57,717 nt of DNA, taken from Streptomyces flaveus. Its GTDB lineage: Bacteria; Actinomycetota; Actinomycetes; Streptomycetales; Streptomycetaceae. Below the pieces are notes generated by a model. The model ran no database searches, was not told where the DNA came from, and was given only the letters and a program-made list of their open reading frames with translations. Positions 8,691 to 20,427 of this stretch are shown in pieces. Positions within the stretch are counted from its first letter, which is position 1; each line of letters starts with the position of its first letter. The DNA is taken from contig NZ_BMPQ01000004.1 in assembly GCF_014647675.1 (NCBI RefSeq), forward strand, positions 478,060 to 535,776, written 5' to 3'. A program made the position numbers and the translations under genes.

Positions 8691-8868
8691 CCTTGGCCGC
8701 CACCTCCCGCCGCAAGACCCCGTCGTACGCCGTCCACACGGACCCGTACCCGCCGGATCTCACCTGGCTCCCGACCCGATAACGCCCACCGAGCGCGCGC
8801 CCTGCACCACGGCCCTTCCCAGAGGGACCGCGAGAGGCGGCGGAAGAGGAGAACGGGCCGGCTGTCAC
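8686..8868 (-). pseudogene. N-terminal stub of a Ser/Thr protein kinase
   Basis: After a low-complexity leader comes LGGRYRVGSQVRSGGYGSVW followed by TAYDGVLRREVAAKEV. This is the glycine-rich loop and the catalytic VAxKxV lysine strand of a Hanks-type bacterial kinase. The similarity stops right after the lysine strand, and the catalytic loop and activation segment are absent, so only about 60 residues remain. It abuts the decayed membrane-protein fragment, which suggests a deletion joined them. Confidence 0.5.
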
Positions 8869-9069
8869 GCGGGCGTGCGGGCGGACGCCACCGCGGAGTT
8901 GATCGCGCCGGCGGACAGCCGGCTACTGCGAGTCGGCGCAGGCCGGCCCGGCCTGCTGCGGGATCCCCGGACTCCTGTCCATTCGAACGCCAGGTCGTGG
9001 CATGCCTCGTCCGGGGGAAGCGCGACGTATCCCGATTGCCCGCAGGTCTGCCTGCACAGCCTTGAAGAC

Positions 9070-9828
9070 ATGACGGAGTGGGGGATCACACCGGCCCGCA
9101 GGGGACTGACGCGAGTGAGCGTCGCCGCCGTTGTCGTGCTGGGCTCGGTTGCACTCACGAGTGGTGCGGTGCGGGCGGAGACGGCCGATACGGACAGCCC
9201 GCCGCCCCACGGTGTACGTGTCGAAGTGACGGCGGGGCCCGCGCCTGGATGCCGTCGGATCGTCGTTGGCACCGAGGGCGGCCACTCCCTCGTGACCGTG
9301 GGGTGTGACGCCTGCCCGCACTCGTACGTGGCCGTGACAGCGCGCACGGCGCCCCAGCTGCAGTTGAGCCTCGTGTGGAAGCGACCGTGCGAGAGGCCGC
9401 CCGCCACGCCGCCCGCGACGCCCCCGCCTACTCCGCGTCCTGAGCCCCCACCTACTCCGCGTCCTGAGCCCTCACCTCCGAGCGCCCCTGTCCCCACCCC
9501 TGCCTCCCCGTCACCCACCCCTGCTTCCCCGACCCCCACGCCCTCCCCACCGAGGGTCACAGCTCCGCAGGCCGCGCTTCCCGTGCCGACCCGGCCGCAC
9601 CCATCGAAGGCGGCCGGTACGCCGAGCCAGAAGCCGAAACACCCGGAGCGGGCGGCGCCGACCCCGAAGCCTGTCACGCACCGGACGTACCAGGCTCCGC
9701 CGCGCAGAGCGACACGCGACGGAATCCCGTTGATGACCCTGGCCCTGCTGCTCATGGCTCCGGCGGTACTGGCCGCGGCGGCCCTGCGCACGCGTTCCTC
9801 GTCCCGGGGCGGCGGGCGCGGCCGTTAG
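9070..9828 (+). CDS. exported Pro-rich protein with C-terminal membrane anchor
   Basis: The 252-residue product has a signal peptide (basic N-region, VSVAAVVVLGSVALTSGAVRA with cleavage after AxA) and a small Cys-containing domain (CRRIVVGTEGG and VGCDACPHSYV). A long Pro/Thr/Ser spacer with repeats such as TPRPEPPPTPRPEP follows, then a transmembrane helix (MTLALLLMAPAVLAAAAL) and a short basic tail. There is no LPxTG motif, so the anchor is the helix itself. I infer a surface protein with a stalk. The start is ATG 9070; the frame upstream is not protein-like. Confidence 0.7.
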   Translation: MTEWGITPARRGLTRVSVAAVVVLGSVALTSGAVRAETADTDSPPPHGVRVEVTAGPAPGCRRIVVGTEGGHSLVTVGCDACPHSYVAVTARTAPQLQLSLVWKRPCERPPATPPATPPPTPRPEPPPTPRPEPSPPSAPVPTPASPSPTPASPTPTPSPPRVTAPQAALPVPTRPHPSKAAGTPSQKPKHPERAAPTPKPVTHRTYQAPPRRATRDGIPLMTLALLLMAPAVLAAAALRTRSSSRGGGRGR

Positions 9829-9936
9829 ACGGCCACCCGGGTCGCGCCCCCTCACCACCGCCACAGGTTGAGACGCAGCGACCGGACCAGGCCCCCACTG
9901 CAAGCCCCACCGACCCTGCCGCTCTACGGAGGTTCC

Positions 9937-13112
<3,176 letters not shown>

Positions 13113-13186
13113 GGTGCCCCTGCAGCAGGTGCGTGACGGTCTCACCGGGCGGTTGCCCCGTCCGCGCCGTCGACGCACTCGGCCTT

Positions 13187-13224
13187 GTCGTACTCTCAAA
13201 TCCGCGTCGTACTCTCAAATCCGC
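13187..13224. repeat. exact 19-bp tandem repeat upstream of the encapsulin gene
   Basis: GTCGTACTCTCAAATCCGC occurs twice head to tail (13187-13205 and 13206-13224) in the 372-bp gap between synthase and encapsulin genes. It is AT-richer than its surroundings. A regulator-binding site or slippage product are both possible. Confidence 0.8.
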
Positions 13225-13227
13225 CGA

Positions 13228-13242
13228 ATTGCGATCCGCAAT
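13228..13242. promoter_or_regulatory. 15-bp palindrome ATTGCG-atc-CGCAAT
   Basis: The perfect inverted repeat lies 3 bp after the tandem repeat and about 240 bp before the encapsulin start. With the repeats it forms a compact candidate operator. The region from 13270 to 13480 is noticeably AT-richer than the genes and probably holds the encapsulin promoter; I could not assign -10 or -35 boxes with confidence. Confidence 0.45.
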
Positions 13243-13484
13243 CGAGCCACTCCCGTGGCTCGGCCGCACTGCGTGAATTCCGCTTTCGCCATTGGGGGTG
13301 CCATTTCATGCCAAAAAGAGCCCGTCAAAGCGGAAGCGCCCCTCTGGGGAATCCTCGGTGGTGCCCGTTCGGTGGCAGTTCATTCCCACTCGTTTGAGTT
13401 ATGGCAAGACGCCGGTTTCAAATGTCACGCTTTTTCAGCGAGCCGAAAAACTGATTCTCCATCACAAACGCTTGGGGGAAATAC

Positions 13485-14897
13485 ATGTCGGTCGAGGCGG
13501 GTAGCGAGAACCGCACGGAGCAAGACCGTCGCCAGCAGAGCCTGGCGACGTCGGCCGCGCGCAACCTGGCCACCACCACCAAGTCCGTCCCGCAGATGCA
13601 GGAGATCACCTCCAGGTGGCTGCTGCGGATGCTGCCCTGGGTCCAGGTGGAAGGTGGAACCTACCGGGTGAACCGCCGGCTGAACTATGCGGTCGGGGAC
13701 GGGCGCGTGACCTTCGTGAAGACGGGGGACCAGGTGGAAGTGATCCCGGCCGAGCTGGGGGAACTTCCGGTTCTGCGGGACTACGGCGACCTCGAGGTGC
13801 TCGGCGAACTGGCGCGGCGCTGCCGGCAGCAGGAGTACGAGCCCGGGGCGGTCCTCGCCTCCTTCGGCAGCCAGGCGGACACGGTGTTCCTGCTGGCGCA
13901 CGGCAAGGTCGAGAAGGTGGGCTCAGGGCCCTACGGAGATGACGCGGTACTCGGAGTACTGGCCGACGGCGCCTACTTCGGCGACCAATGCCTCACCGCC
14001 TCCGACGGCATCTGGGAGTTCACGGCACGTGCCCTGACCCATTGCACCGTTCTCGCCCTCACTCGGCAGGATGTCCTGACACTGGCGGACCGTTCCGTAT
14101 CGCTCCACGCGCACCTGGAGCAGGTGCGGTCCGTTCCCGAGCAGCGCACCAACAAATACGGGGAGGCCGCGATCGACCTGTCGGCCGGCCACGTCGGAGA
14201 AGCCCTACTACCGCACACATTCGTGGACTACGAGTCGGCCCCGCGCGAGTACGAACTGAGCGTCGCGCAGACAGTGCTGCGGATCCACAGCAGGGTCGCC
14301 GACCTCTACAACCAGCCGATGAACCAGACAGAGCAGCAGTTGCGGCTCACCGTGGAGGCGCTCAAAGAACGCCAGGAGCACGAACTCGTCAACAACCGCG
14401 AGTTCGGTCTGCTTCACAACTGCGAGTACGACCAGCGTCTGCAGCCACACAACGGCGTTCCCAGCCCCGACGACATGGACGAACTGCTCAGCAGGCGCCG
14501 CGGATCCAAGCTGTTCCTCGCCCACCCCAGGGCGATCGCCGCGTTCGGACGGGAATGCAGCAAGCGGGGTCTCTACCCGGACACGGTGGACATGCACGGC
14601 CACCAGGTGCCCGCCTGGCGCGGTGTGCCGATCTTCCCCTGCAACAAGATCCCGATCTCCGACGCCCGTACGACATCGATCATCTGCATGCGTACGGGCG
14701 AGTCGGAAGCGGGCGTCATCGGGCTCAGGCAGAGCGGCATCCCGGACGAGATCGAGCCGAGCCTGTCCGTTCGCTTTATGGGCATCAGCGAGCAGGCGAT
14801 CATCTCGTACCTGGTCACGGCCTACTATTCGGCGGCAGTCCTGGTGCCGGACGCCCTCGGCGTCCTGGAGAACGTCGAAATCGGCCACTGGCGCTGA
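13485..14897 (+). CDS. eshA: Family 2B encapsulin shell protein (EshA-like) with inserted cyclic-nucleotide domain
   Basis: The 470-residue protein matches EshA of streptomycetes in length and plan. Residues about 30-66 ([20 protein letters not shown], then [16 protein letters not shown]) are the shell N-arm region. Residues about 95-215 are a cNMP-binding-type beta-roll ([20 protein letters not shown], then [20 protein letters not shown]). From about 240 to the end comes the HK97-like shell fold ([60 protein letters not shown]). Family 2B encapsulins form virus-derived protein shells; known relatives sit beside terpene cyclases such as 2-methylisoborneol synthase. The canonical Gly-Glu of the phosphate cassette is Gly-Asp here, so nucleotide binding is uncertain. 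The start has GGGGGAA 5 bp upstream, and a strong hairpin follows the stop. Confidence 0.92.
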   Translation: MSVEAGSENRTEQDRRQQSLATSAARNLATTTKSVPQMQEITSRWLLRMLPWVQVEGGTYRVNRRLNYAVGDGRVTFVKTGDQVEVIPAELGELPVLRDYGDLEVLGELARRCRQQEYEPGAVLASFGSQADTVFLLAHGKVEKVGSGPYGDDAVLGVLADGAYFGDQCLTASDGIWEFTARALTHCTVLALTRQDVLTLADRSVSLHAHLEQVRSVPEQRTNKYGEAAIDLSAGHVGEALLPHTFVDYESAPREYELSVAQTVLRIHSRVADLYNQPMNQTEQQLRLTVEALKERQEHELVNNREFGLLHNCEYDQRLQPHNGVPSPDDMDELLSRRRGSKLFLAHPRAIAAFGRECSKRGLYPDTVDMHGHQVPAWRGVPIFPCNKIPISDARTTSIICMRTGESEAGVIGLRQSGIPDEIEPSLSVRFMGISEQAIISYLVTAYYSAAVLVPDALGVLENVEIGHWR

Positions 14898-14922
14898 CAC
14901 AGGTGCCGAGACCCGGAGCTGG

Positions 14923-14969
14923 GCCGGACAGCCCTTGGACGATCGCGGATCGTCCAAGGGCTGTCCGGC
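14923..14969. terminator. perfect 22-bp-arm hairpin after the encapsulin gene
   Basis: The arms 14923-14944 and 14948-14969 are fully complementary around a 3-nt gcg loop; the inner stem is GCCCTTGGACGATC. It lies 25 bp after the encapsulin stop. There is no T-run, as is common for actinobacterial terminators. It would work in both orientations. Confidence 0.75.
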
Positions 14970-14990
14970 ACCCCAGCGGGCTCTCGACGC

Positions 14991-15089
14991 CGGCTACGGC
15001 CACTCGCGGCTGCGGATCTCGACGTCGAAGGAGAGGAAGAGCGCGAACTCCGCCCAGGCATCGGACCACAGCTTGATCACCGCTGGATA
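14991..15089 (-). pseudogene. IS256-family transposase fragment
   Basis: Read on the minus strand, the segment encodes AVIKLWSDAWAEFALFLSFD followed by VEIRSREW, a conserved stretch of IS256-type transposases (the pattern IKLWxxAWxEFxxFLxFDxEIR). Nothing else of the element is recognisable. It lies between the encapsulin terminator and the IS6 element. Confidence 0.6.
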
Positions 15090-15123
15090 CTTCGTGCCTC
15101 AGGTGTCGCTGAACTCCAGGAAC

Positions 15124-15989
15124 GGCGTTGTCACGTTGGCTGAGCGGGGCGGGATGATCTTGTGGTTGATCGTGTCTGGAGGGGATCGCCCGTGTCGTCC
15201 GCGTCGCCGTCGTACAAGGGGCACCGGTACCCGGTCGAGATCATCTCGCACTGCGTGTGGCTGTACTTCCGGTTCCCGCTCAGCTTCCGTGAGGCCGAGG
15301 AGCTGATGCTGGAGCGCGGCGTCGTCGTGTCCTACGAGACCGTCCGCCGCTGGTGTCTGAAGTTCGGACAGGCCTACGCCGACTCCCTGCGCCGCCGGCG
15401 CCCCGCCCCGGCGACAAGTGGCACCTCGACGAGGTCTTCGTCACGATCAACGGCGAGCAGAAATACCTGTGGCGGGCCGTCGACCAGGACGGCAACGTCC
15501 TCGACATCCTGGTCCAGAACCGGCGCGACAAGACCGCGGCCAGGCGATTCCTCCGCCGGCTCCTCAAGGAGACCGGGTCCATGCCGCGGGTGGTCGTCAC
15601 CGACAAGCTCCGTTCCTACGGCGCCGCCCACCGCGAAATCATGCCCTCGGTCGAGCACCGCTCCCGCAAAGGCCTGAACAACCGGGCCGAGAACTCCCGC
15701 CAACCGACCCGGCAGCGCGAACGGGCCCCGTGAAAGGCTTCTGCAGCACCGGCGGAGCGCAGAGATTCCTCGCCGCGTTCAGCGGCATTTCACCCCACTT
15801 CCGGCCCCGCCGCCACCTGATGTCCGCTCCCAACTACCGAGCCGAGATGACCGTCCGCTTCGCGATCTGGGACCAGGTCACCAGCGTCGCCGGCCTGCCC
15901 ACCACGCCCTGAGCACTCGGCCGGAACCCGGCCCACCACACCCCACCACACCGTCAAAACACCTACACATCCAACAACGCGACAGCGCC
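15124..15989 (+). mobile_element. IS6-family insertion sequence, copy 1
   Basis: Imperfect terminal inverted repeats bound the element: GGCGTTGTCACGTTGG on the left and, reading inward from the right, GGCGCTGTCGCGTTGTTGG. Length is 866 bp, within the IS6 range. The flanking octamers (ccaggaac and agtccgcc) do not match, so there is no target duplication and one flank has probably been rearranged. The right end is nearly identical, inverted, to 20296-20427. Confidence 0.8.
15192..15912 (+). pseudogene. IS6-family DDE transposase, broken by two frameshifts
   Basis: GTG 15192 begins VSSASPSYKGHRYPVEIISH, the usual start of this family. Continuing the protein requires a shift near 15410 into the frame with DKWHLDEVFVTINGEQKYLW and VVVTDKLRSYGAAHRE and the NNRAEN Glu region, then a second near 15730 into KGFCSTGGAQRFLAAFSGIS and the end DQVTSVAGLPTTP. 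The three acidic catalytic residues are all present but split across frames. It is probably inactive unless translation shifts twice. Confidence 0.8.
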
Positions 15990-16039
15990 AGTCCGCCGCT
16001 TCTGGCGGCCCGTCTCGTCGGCATGGCCGCCAAGGCCCT

Positions 16040-16456
16040 TCACGCGCCTGGCCGGGAGGTCTCGTCCGGCACCTCCGACACATGGGCGCTGACAATGCGC
16101 CAGCCTATGGGGAAGCGTGTCCACGACTGCGTCTGGCGGCCGACGGCGTTACCCCCGGGGTAGGCGAACAGGGTGGTGACCACCGCGTAGTCGGTCCCGA
16201 ACGTGCTGATTCTGGTGTCGAAGAGCTTTCTGCCCGGGGGAAACGGCGGTTGTTGCCGTCGCCAGTCCCGGATTTCCTCGATCCCGGCCTGCCGATCGGC
16301 GATACCGAAGCGGACCGTGTCGGGTGAGGTCCAGAAGTACCCGGTGATGCTTTCGTGGTCGTCGGTGACCAGGGCTTCCTCGTAGCCGGCGAAGACCGCC
16401 GTCACTTCGGCGACCGTCTGTGGCAGGTCCACGTCCATCCGCTCTCCGTTCGTCAT
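16040..16456 (-). CDS. AtzH/HpxZ-like (DUF3225, SnoaL-fold) protein
   Basis: The 138-residue protein shows the DUF3225/AtzH pattern: an N-terminal helix VAEVTAVFAGYEEALVTDD, then DTVRFGIADRQAGIEEIRDW, FDTRISTFGTDYAVVTTLF and RQTQSWTRFPIGWRIVSAHV. AtzH-like proteins accompany amidases and isochorismatase-fold hydrolases in s-triazine, biuret and oxalurate breakdown, where AtzH stabilises the amidase AtzE. No AtzE-type amidase is present here; two isochorismatase-fold hydrolases lie in the same orientation upstream instead. It is the last gene of the apparent operon, 94 bp after the permease. Confidence 0.8.
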   Translation of the reverse strand: MTNGERMDVDLPQTVAEVTAVFAGYEEALVTDDHESITGYFWTSPDTVRFGIADRQAGIEEIRDWRRQQPPFPPGRKLFDTRISTFGTDYAVVTTLFAYPGGNAVGRQTQSWTRFPIGWRIVSAHVSEVPDETSRPGA

Positions 16457-16550
16457 GGGTCCGGTCCGTCCTCGCGCGGCCGTGCAGCCAGGTGGTCACC
16501 CGGCCGCACGGAAGTCGCCTCCAGTCGTCGTCAGCTGTGGTGAGCCATCG

Positions 16551-18287
16551 TCAGTCGGTGGCCGCCGACTTGTCCGGCTCGGCGGTCTCGGTGGCCTCGT
16601 CCGGCAGGACGGCGGCGCCGGCGCCGGCCGGCACAGTTTCCGGGACCGGGTCAGGTCCCTGCTCGTCCTGCGGCTCTGGAGCCGCAGCCGCGGAGGAGCC
16701 GCCGCCGTGCAGCCGCTCGAGTGCCAGTTCCTCGGCGTCCGGCTCGCGGGGTGCGGGCCTGGTCAGAGCGAAGGCTCCGCACAGCACGGCTGCGAAGAGG
16801 TAACCGAGGCTGACGCTCCCGCTGGCGTTCCAGTCGATCTTCGGGGCGTGGATGAGCCCGATGAAGGAGAGCGCCGCTCCGGCCAGGGCCACTCCTGCCG
16901 CCGGGACGAACCGTTTGTCGATGACGAACGCGACGAGCGCGCCCAGGATCAGGCCGGCCAGGATCGCGCCCTGGCCGAGGACCATCAGTCCGTGGTAAAC
17001 GACACCCGACGACTCCAGACCGGCCTCCCCGACCTTGGTCGCGCTGGTGCCGGCGGCTGCGAGGGCGTTGTCGATCTGGCCGACGGCCCAGGAGGCCAGG
17101 TTCGGCACGAGTGCGGCGACCACGGCCGCGGCGTGTGCCTTGGGTGAAAGCTGGAAGGCCTGGGCGCCGATGAGCAGGCCGATGTAGAGCAGGATGGGCA
17201 CGATCGCGGCGACCGGGAAGATCGCGCCCAACAGACTGAACATGCCCAGGAAGCACATCAGAGCGATGACCGCGCCGGTGGCCAGCGAGTAGCCGGTGCG
17301 CCCGCCGGCCTTCTTCCATCCGGGGTGACCGACGTATACGGCGGGCGGGAAGGGAGAGCCCAGCGCGGAGCCGATGACGGCGCCCGCGCCGTCGGCCAGC
17401 AGTACCGAACGCAGGTTGTAGTTGTCACCGGCGGCAGCGGCGCTCTCGACGTTGCTCATCCCCTCGGTGAAGTTGTAGACACCCAGCGGGATGGCGGTGG
17501 CGAGCAGCGGTGCGACATCCGAGAGACCGGAGAACAGCGTGCCGAGGTGGAGGCCCGGGAGAGCGAAGGTGATGTCGTCGGCCGCCGCTGAGATCGCAGA
17601 GCCGTCCATTGCTCCGCCGGCCCAGCCAATGGCGGTGCCCACCAGCAGCGCGGCGAGCCCGATGGGGATGTTGCCGGGCAGCTTCAGATCGGTCATGAGA
17701 CCGATCAGGAGCAGCAGGAAGACCGGCAGGGCGATCCACAGGTTGTCCCACATCTGGCCGGCAGGCCGCATGGAGATGAAGGAGACAGAGATACCGGCGA
17801 GGGTGCCGAGCAGGGCTGCCCGGGGTGCGTACCGGCGTATGTACGGGCCGATGAAGGCCCCGATGATGACGATCACGCCGATGATGAAGGCCCAGGCAAT
17901 ACCGGCCTTCCAGGCCAGCAGCGGATCCTTGGTCTTGAGGTAGATCGGCAGCATGATGACGAACACGACGATGAACATGTGCGGCACGCTCGGCCCGTAG
18001 GGCATCGCGGTGACATCCTGCCGCCCCTCCCGCAGCGCGAGTCTGCGGCCGAGGTAGGCGTAGTAGATGTTGCCCGCGATCAGGGCGATGCCCAGCGCCG
18101 GCAGGATGGTGTGGAAGACATCGTCGGCGGGAATCTTGAGGACTCCCAGGCACAACCCGGTCAAAGTGAGCACATTGACCAGGACGTTGACGCCCAGTCC
18201 GAAGAACGCGTTGGTGTCGCCCCGTACCCACAGCGGGAGGGGCATGGGTCTTTTCTCGGCGGGGGCGGTGCGGCGGAGCGACAGCAT
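16551..18287 (-). CDS. NCS2-family (xanthine/uracil-type) permease-like protein
   Basis: The 578-residue protein has about 12-14 hydrophobic helices and NCS2-like features: MPYGPSVPHMF in the early half and LGVYNFTEGMSNVESAAAAG, resembling the substrate-site NxE segment of nucleobase transporters. It ends in an unusually acidic Ala/Pro/Glu tail of about 70 residues. AAGGGTGATCC precedes the ATG at 18287. Two isochorismatase-fold hydrolase genes lie upstream on the same strand, so I infer uptake of the compound they degrade. The exact substrate is not readable. Confidence 0.75.
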   Translation of the reverse strand: MLSLRRTAPAEKRPMPLPLWVRGDTNAFFGLGVNVLVNVLTLTGLCLGVLKIPADDVFHTILPALGIALIAGNIYYAYLGRRLALREGRQDVTAMPYGPSVPHMFIVVFVIMLPIYLKTKDPLLAWKAGIAWAFIIGVIVIIGAFIGPYIRRYAPRAALLGTLAGISVSFISMRPAGQMWDNLWIALPVFLLLLIGLMTDLKLPGNIPIGLAALLVGTAIGWAGGAMDGSAISAAADDITFALPGLHLGTLFSGLSDVAPLLATAIPLGVYNFTEGMSNVESAAAAGDNYNLRSVLLADGAGAVIGSALGSPFPPAVYVGHPGWKKAGGRTGYSLATGAVIALMCFLGMFSLLGAIFPVAAIVPILLYIGLLIGAQAFQLSPKAHAAAVVAALVPNLASWAVGQIDNALAAAGTSATKVGEAGLESSGVVYHGLMVLGQGAILAGLILGALVAFVIDKRFVPAAGVALAGAALSFIGLIHAPKIDWNASGSVSLGYLFAAVLCGAFALTRPAPREPDAEELALERLHGGGSSAAAAPEPQDEQGPDPVPETVPAGAGAAVLPDEATETAEPDKSAATD

Positions 18288-18442
18288 GGTGGGATCACCC
18301 TTCGTCGGGTGGAGCGGTGGTTATGGCGTGGGGTACGCCGGGTAACGGGGTGTTGGCGGACCGAGGCACCGCTGAGGTGGCGGTGCGGTCGGGTCAGTCG
18401 GGGGCGCGGCGCGCGCGGCCGGGGCGCTGGTCCGCGGCCCTG

Positions 18443-19183
18443 TCAGAGCGGCTGGCGCGCCGGTTCGCGGACGGTTTCCGGAGCGTCGGGGCCAGCGGGC
18501 GATGCGGTGGCCAGTGCCGCCAGGAACGCGGCCGACTCCGCGGTCCAGCCGAAGATGCCGCCCTGCGCGGCCACCATCTCCAGACCCGCCTGCTGGAATT
18601 GAGGGAAGTACGAGCCGACGCAGTCCGACAGCACCAGGCACTCGTATCCACGGTCGTTGGCTTCGCGGACCGTCGTATGCACACACACTTCGGTGGTGAC
18701 GCCGGTGACTACGAGACGGCGGATGCCGCGGGCGGTGAGCAGATCACCGAACCCGGTGGCGTAGAAGGCGCCTTTGCCCGGCTTGTCGATCACCGGCTCA
18801 CCCGCCACCGGGTAGAGCTCCTCGATGATGTCGTGGCCCTCCTCACCGCGGACCAGTATCCGGCCCTTGGGGCCCGGGTCGCCGATGCGCATGCTGGGGT
18901 TTCCTCGCAGCAGCTTGCTGGGGGGACAGTCGGACAGGTCCGGCAGGTGTCCCTCGCGGGTGTGTATGACCGTCATGCCCGCGGCGCGGCAGGCGTCGAG
19001 TACGGCCCGCAGCGGAGCGATGGTTCTGCGTAGTTGTTCCACGTCATTGCCCAGGCTCTCGCCGAATCCGCCGGGTTCGAGGAAGTCCCGCTGCATGTCG
19101 ATGAGAACGAGTGCCGTCTCGGCGGGGTCGAAGGAGAACCGGTACGGGGCGGCCTCGACACTGAGCGATTCTGCAACTGCCAT
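18443..19183 (-). CDS. isochorismatase-family cysteine hydrolase, paralogue 1
   Basis: The 246-residue enzyme contains the Asp-Lys-Cys catalytic set of the family: ALVLIDMQRDFLEPGGF (Asp29), [14 protein letters not shown] (Lys134) and VVTGVTTEVCVHTTVREAND (Cys167). The motif HTREGHLPDLSDCPPSK is typical of biuret-hydrolase and ureidoacrylate-amidase relatives, which cleave C-N amide or carbamoyl bonds. I chose the ATG at 19183, with AGGAAC upstream, over the 22-codon-longer frame. It is 122 bp downstream of a second paralogue and upstream of an NCS2 permease, so it probably belongs to a nitrogen-heterocycle or urea-derivative pathway. Confidence 0.85.
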   Translation of the reverse strand: MAVAESLSVEAAPYRFSFDPAETALVLIDMQRDFLEPGGFGESLGNDVEQLRRTIAPLRAVLDACRAAGMTVIHTREGHLPDLSDCPPSKLLRGNPSMRIGDPGPKGRILVRGEEGHDIIEELYPVAGEPVIDKPGKGAFYATGFGDLLTARGIRRLVVTGVTTEVCVHTTVREANDRGYECLVLSDCVGSYFPQFQQAGLEMVAAQGGIFGWTAESAAFLAALATASPAGPDAPETVREPARQPL

Positions 19184-19305
19184 GGCGGTTCCTGCTTTCG
19201 TCGAGGGGAATGGGAGTCGACGCGGTCGGCTCGGGCGGATTCGGACCATGCGCCCGGATGTGCAGGACTGTTCGAGCGGTGCAGGGGCCCGTCCGGTGGG
19301 TCAGG

Positions 19306-20040
19306 TCAGGAGGTGGCCTCAGTCGTGGCGGCGATCAGGTCGTCGGCGGTGGAGACGCATCCGAAGACGCCGCCCTGCATGGTCACCATGTGCAGCGCGG
19401 CTTCATGGTTCGAAGGGTCCGTAGCGCCGGTGCAGTCGGAGAGGATCAGACATTCGTAGCCGCGGTCGTTGGCCTCGCGCATGGTGGTGTGGACGCACAC
19501 GTCCGTGGTGATGCCGGTGAGGACCAGATGTGTGATGCCCCGGGTGCGCAGTACGAGGTCGAGGTTGGTGGCGTAGAACGCCCCCTTGCCCGGCTTGTCC
19601 ACGATCACCTCACCGGGAAACGGGGCCACTTCGGGCACGATCTCCCAGCCGGGTTCCCCCCGGACCAGAATGCGGCCGCACGGTCCGGCGGCGCCGATCT
19701 CGGCGCCGATCTGCGCGGACCGCCAGCGCTTGTTGGCCGGCAGGTCTGCCAGATCGGGGGCGTGCCCCTCACGAGTGTGGACCACGAGCATGCCCGTGCT
19801 GCGGGCGTGCGCGAGCAGCTTCTGCGTCGCCGGGAGCCCGGCCCGGGTCAGCGAGATGTCGTATCCCATCGTGTCCACGTAACCGCCGGGTCCGCAGAAG
19901 TCCGTCTGCCAGTCGATGCAGAGCACGGCGACACGGTCGGCAGGCACGGATGTGTCGTACGGCCATGCGTAGGGCTTCGCGGTGACCGGACCGACGATTA
20001 CTGTCGGGTTTTGCGGACTTATGGGCGTACTGTCAGCCAT
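19306..20040 (-). CDS. isochorismatase-family cysteine hydrolase, paralogue 2
   Basis: The 244-residue enzyme has the same catalytic set as its neighbour: [20 protein letters not shown] (Asp43), [12 protein letters not shown] (Lys149) and [20 protein letters not shown] (Cys182), plus [17 protein letters not shown]. The two are clearly related but well diverged, so they may act on successive intermediates rather than being redundant. ATG 20040 is preceded by a GGGGGG ribosome site. It is the first gene of the operon running left through the second hydrolase, the permease and the AtzH-like gene. The 250 bp upstream hold an AT-rich candidate promoter near 20080-20130. Confidence 0.85.
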   Translation of the reverse strand: MADSTPISPQNPTVIVGPVTAKPYAWPYDTSVPADRVAVLCIDWQTDFCGPGGYVDTMGYDISLTRAGLPATQKLLAHARSTGMLVVHTREGHAPDLADLPANKRWRSAQIGAEIGAAGPCGRILVRGEPGWEIVPEVAPFPGEVIVDKPGKGAFYATNLDLVLRTRGITHLVLTGITTDVCVHTTMREANDRGYECLILSDCTGATDPSNHEAALHMVTMQGGVFGCVSTADDLIAATTEATS

Positions 20041-20295
20041 TGACCCCCCAAGCCGGTGAAGCGGTGTATGGGAAAGTAGCCACAATATTTCTGGCATTCC
20101 GTACATGGTGATTATGTGGAAATTAGTTTCGGCCAGACGGTCGCCACGTTACGGAGAAATGACGCGGCCACGGGTGGGCGCAGGGCCCAGGGCCAGGGCC
20201 CCTTTACGGAACGACTACGCCCTCCAGTGTGCGCAGCGGCAGCCCGGGCCGGTCAGGGACGGCGAAGCCGCCGGGCCGCCAGAAGCGGCGGACCG

Positions 20296-20427
20296 GCGCT
20301 GTCACGTTGTTGGATGTGTAGGTGTTTTGACGGTGTGGTGGGGTGTGGTGGGCTGGGTTCCGGCCGAGTGCTCAGGGCGTGGTGGGCAGGCCGGCGACGC
20401 TGGTGACCTGGTCCCAGATCGCGAAGC
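20296..20427 (-). mobile_element. solo IS6 right end, inverted relative to copy 1
   Basis: About 132 bp match the right end of the IS at 15124-15989 in reverse orientation with about two mismatches, including the end GGCGCTGTCACGTTGTTGG and the codons for DQVTSVAGLPTTP with its stop. The rest of the element is missing; the sequence passes straight into a sigma-factor gene. A further 20 bp beyond the tip (GGCCGCCAGAAGCGGCGGAC) is also shared, inverted, with the flank of copy 1. Confidence 0.85.

Noticed and set aside
15124..20427. A classical composite transposon with target duplications
   Set aside because: Octamers next to the IS tips do not match, and the distal copy is only one end, so I describe it only as framed by inverted ends.
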